Shown here: positions 62,766 through 64,000 of the stretch, piece after piece
Position numbering within the stretch: the first letter of the stretch is position 1
Layout: each line of letters opens with the position of its first letter
Assembly (NCBI RefSeq): GCF_019320115.1
Contig: NC_089591.1
Location: 61,285,550-61,349,549 of the forward strand
Direction of reading: 5' to 3'
DNA: 64,000 nt
Source: Miscanthus floridulus
Lineage: Eukaryota > Streptophyta > Magnoliopsida > Poales > Poaceae
Notes under the pieces: generated by a model
What the model was told of the DNA's origin: nothing
The model's database searches: none
The model's input: only the letters and a program-made list of their open reading frames with translations
Translations under genes and position numbers: made by a program

Positions 62766-64000
62766 GTGTATCAGCTATTAAAATTAAATAAACCCAGTAC
62801 TTATTGAATAACACGTGTGTAATTGATAAATTAAAAGATATAATAAATGAAAGGAATCATGTAATACTAAAATAAATTTTATACTGATATGAAGATAACT
62901 TTGTACAAGAACTGAGAAAACAAATTTTAACCGTGTGCATCATAGCAGATAAAAGCATTGACCAATATCATAGATGGAAGCAGACCAATACAAATAAACA
63001 ATCCGTTCTTAAGGAGATCAGTCTAGAAAGGTGTAAATAAAATAAAATAATCCATTTAGATAAAAGAAACGAAAAGAACATAAGCAGATCTGCACCTGTA
63101 GCTTTTGCTCTGGATTTCTTGAAGACGCGTGCAACGATGATCTGCTAACAAAAAGACAAATGGTCAAGTTCCAATCTGAGGAAATAAGCAGATAACGGAG
63201 AGGAGATAAGCTGCAGCATAAGAAAGAACCAGACCAAAGCTGCAACCCGCAACTCGCGAAACGGAGACGGCCTGCCGCCGCCTTCCGACCGTATGCCTGC
63301 GCGCACGATGAGAGGATGGAGTCGCGGGGCAAGACACACCCGCCGCCCCTGCTGCGCCGCCTGGATTTTGGTGCCGTGCCGCAACTTGGAGCCTCCGCCG
63401 AGGAGTGCACAACTGCACGAGGGAGAAATTACTGCTTTTGCGGAGCTTTATGAGGAGTTGTTGCTGGAGTGGGAGGGATTTTTGGCGCGAGCTGCTAATC
63501 TTTTGGCCCTAATTTGTTTTCATGATAATAGGGCCTGAGGAATCGCTGCTACCGCCGCCCTGAGGAAGCGATGGCAACGGATGGAGAAGCAATGCCGCTG
63601 ATTGAAGGATCTCGGACACCGAATCGCTGCTGCTGCTGCTGCTGCCGCCGCCGCCTCCTCCTCAACCTGCGCCGCCGCCGCCCCTCGACTGCGACTCTGC
63701 GAGGGAGACGCCAAAGCCAGAATCCGTTTCCAGCATCCTCGGGCCGACCCTGTTCAGGCGATCCGTGCAACGACTCAGGCCATATCTACAGCCCAACCTT
63801 TTTACAAGCCAATCCAATCCAACTCCATCTTTTATTTACATGACCCATATGCAATCCGTAAAATTAGGCCCATGAGTTGGGGGCCCTTTCAGCCTTTGGA
63901 TTTACACAATCCATTCCCAGATTTTACTTGTGGGAGAAAAACACTAACATGGCTGATAAGACGGACTAATAAATTCAAGCGAACAAAGCGATAGATTTCC
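62766..64000. other. GC-rich flank with longer CTG/CCG run, copy 2
   Basis: Counterpart of 33361-34583; the gctgctg-ccgccg run near 63620-63655 is 12 bp longer. The window ends inside the duplicated block. Confidence 0.4.

Larger units (their letters stand above)
46577..64000. repeat. Segmental duplication, copy 2 (runs off the window)
   Basis: Matches 17203-34583 in order and orientation. The largest differences are the MITE at 46924 (55 bp longer), a 12-bp longer CTG run near 63630, a 12-bp deletion near 60706 and a 6-bp shorter ccctgt array near 58340. Confidence 0.97.

Overview
This is nuclear DNA of a grass, most likely a panicoid such as sorghum or sugarcane. The reasons are GC-rich first exons, GT-AG introns, dense small MITEs of panicoid type, plant SINEs and Mutator-like elements (MULEs), and plant-only genes: a GRIK/SnAK kinase, a SAUR, a plasmodesmata-located DUF26 protein and a legumain/VPE. 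The species is inferred, not proven.

Layout. Bases 1-7469 are the right part of a large decayed MULE that carries four gene modules: transposase, plant mobile domain protein, and two GRF-zinc-finger-like genes. Bases 7640-15476 hold an 11-coding-exon SnRK1-activating kinase (GRIK/SnAK type) whose introns contain a LINE remnant, a Tourist-like element and a SINE. It has one apparent extra base in exon 5. Bases 15477-17202 are MITE-rich spacer.

The main structural event is a direct duplication of about 29.4 kb. The sequence from 17203 onward starts again at 46577 and stays near-identical to the window end (64000, matching about 34583). Each visible copy contains several hAT-like MITEs, a 666-bp foldback MULE with a 9-bp target duplication, a 3.25-kb MULE derivative related to the element at 1-7469 but inverted, a LINE 3' fragment, an intact SAUR gene (27759-28259 and 57180-57680, same protein), and a decayed MuDR-N/BED-like region.

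The part of the first unit whose second copy lies outside the window (34584-46576) holds a GC-rich element with a 9-bp flanking repeat, a short I29-propeptide-like ORF, a three-exon PDLP gene (38664-43015) and the 3' two thirds of a VPE gene on the minus strand (43435-46514). PDLP intron 1 carries a Tourist-like MITE and a TIR element with a captured 3-ketoacyl-CoA synthase fragment. The VPE is cut off in an intron exactly where the second duplication copy starts. The simplest model is a tandem duplication whose second unit continues past the window and ends in the intact VPE.

The genes do not form one pathway. GRIK acts in SnRK1 energy signalling, SAUR in auxin-linked growth, PDLP at plasmodesmata, and VPE in vacuolar protein processing. 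Most of the window is transposon sequence. All similarity calls come from reading translations by eye; no database search was run.
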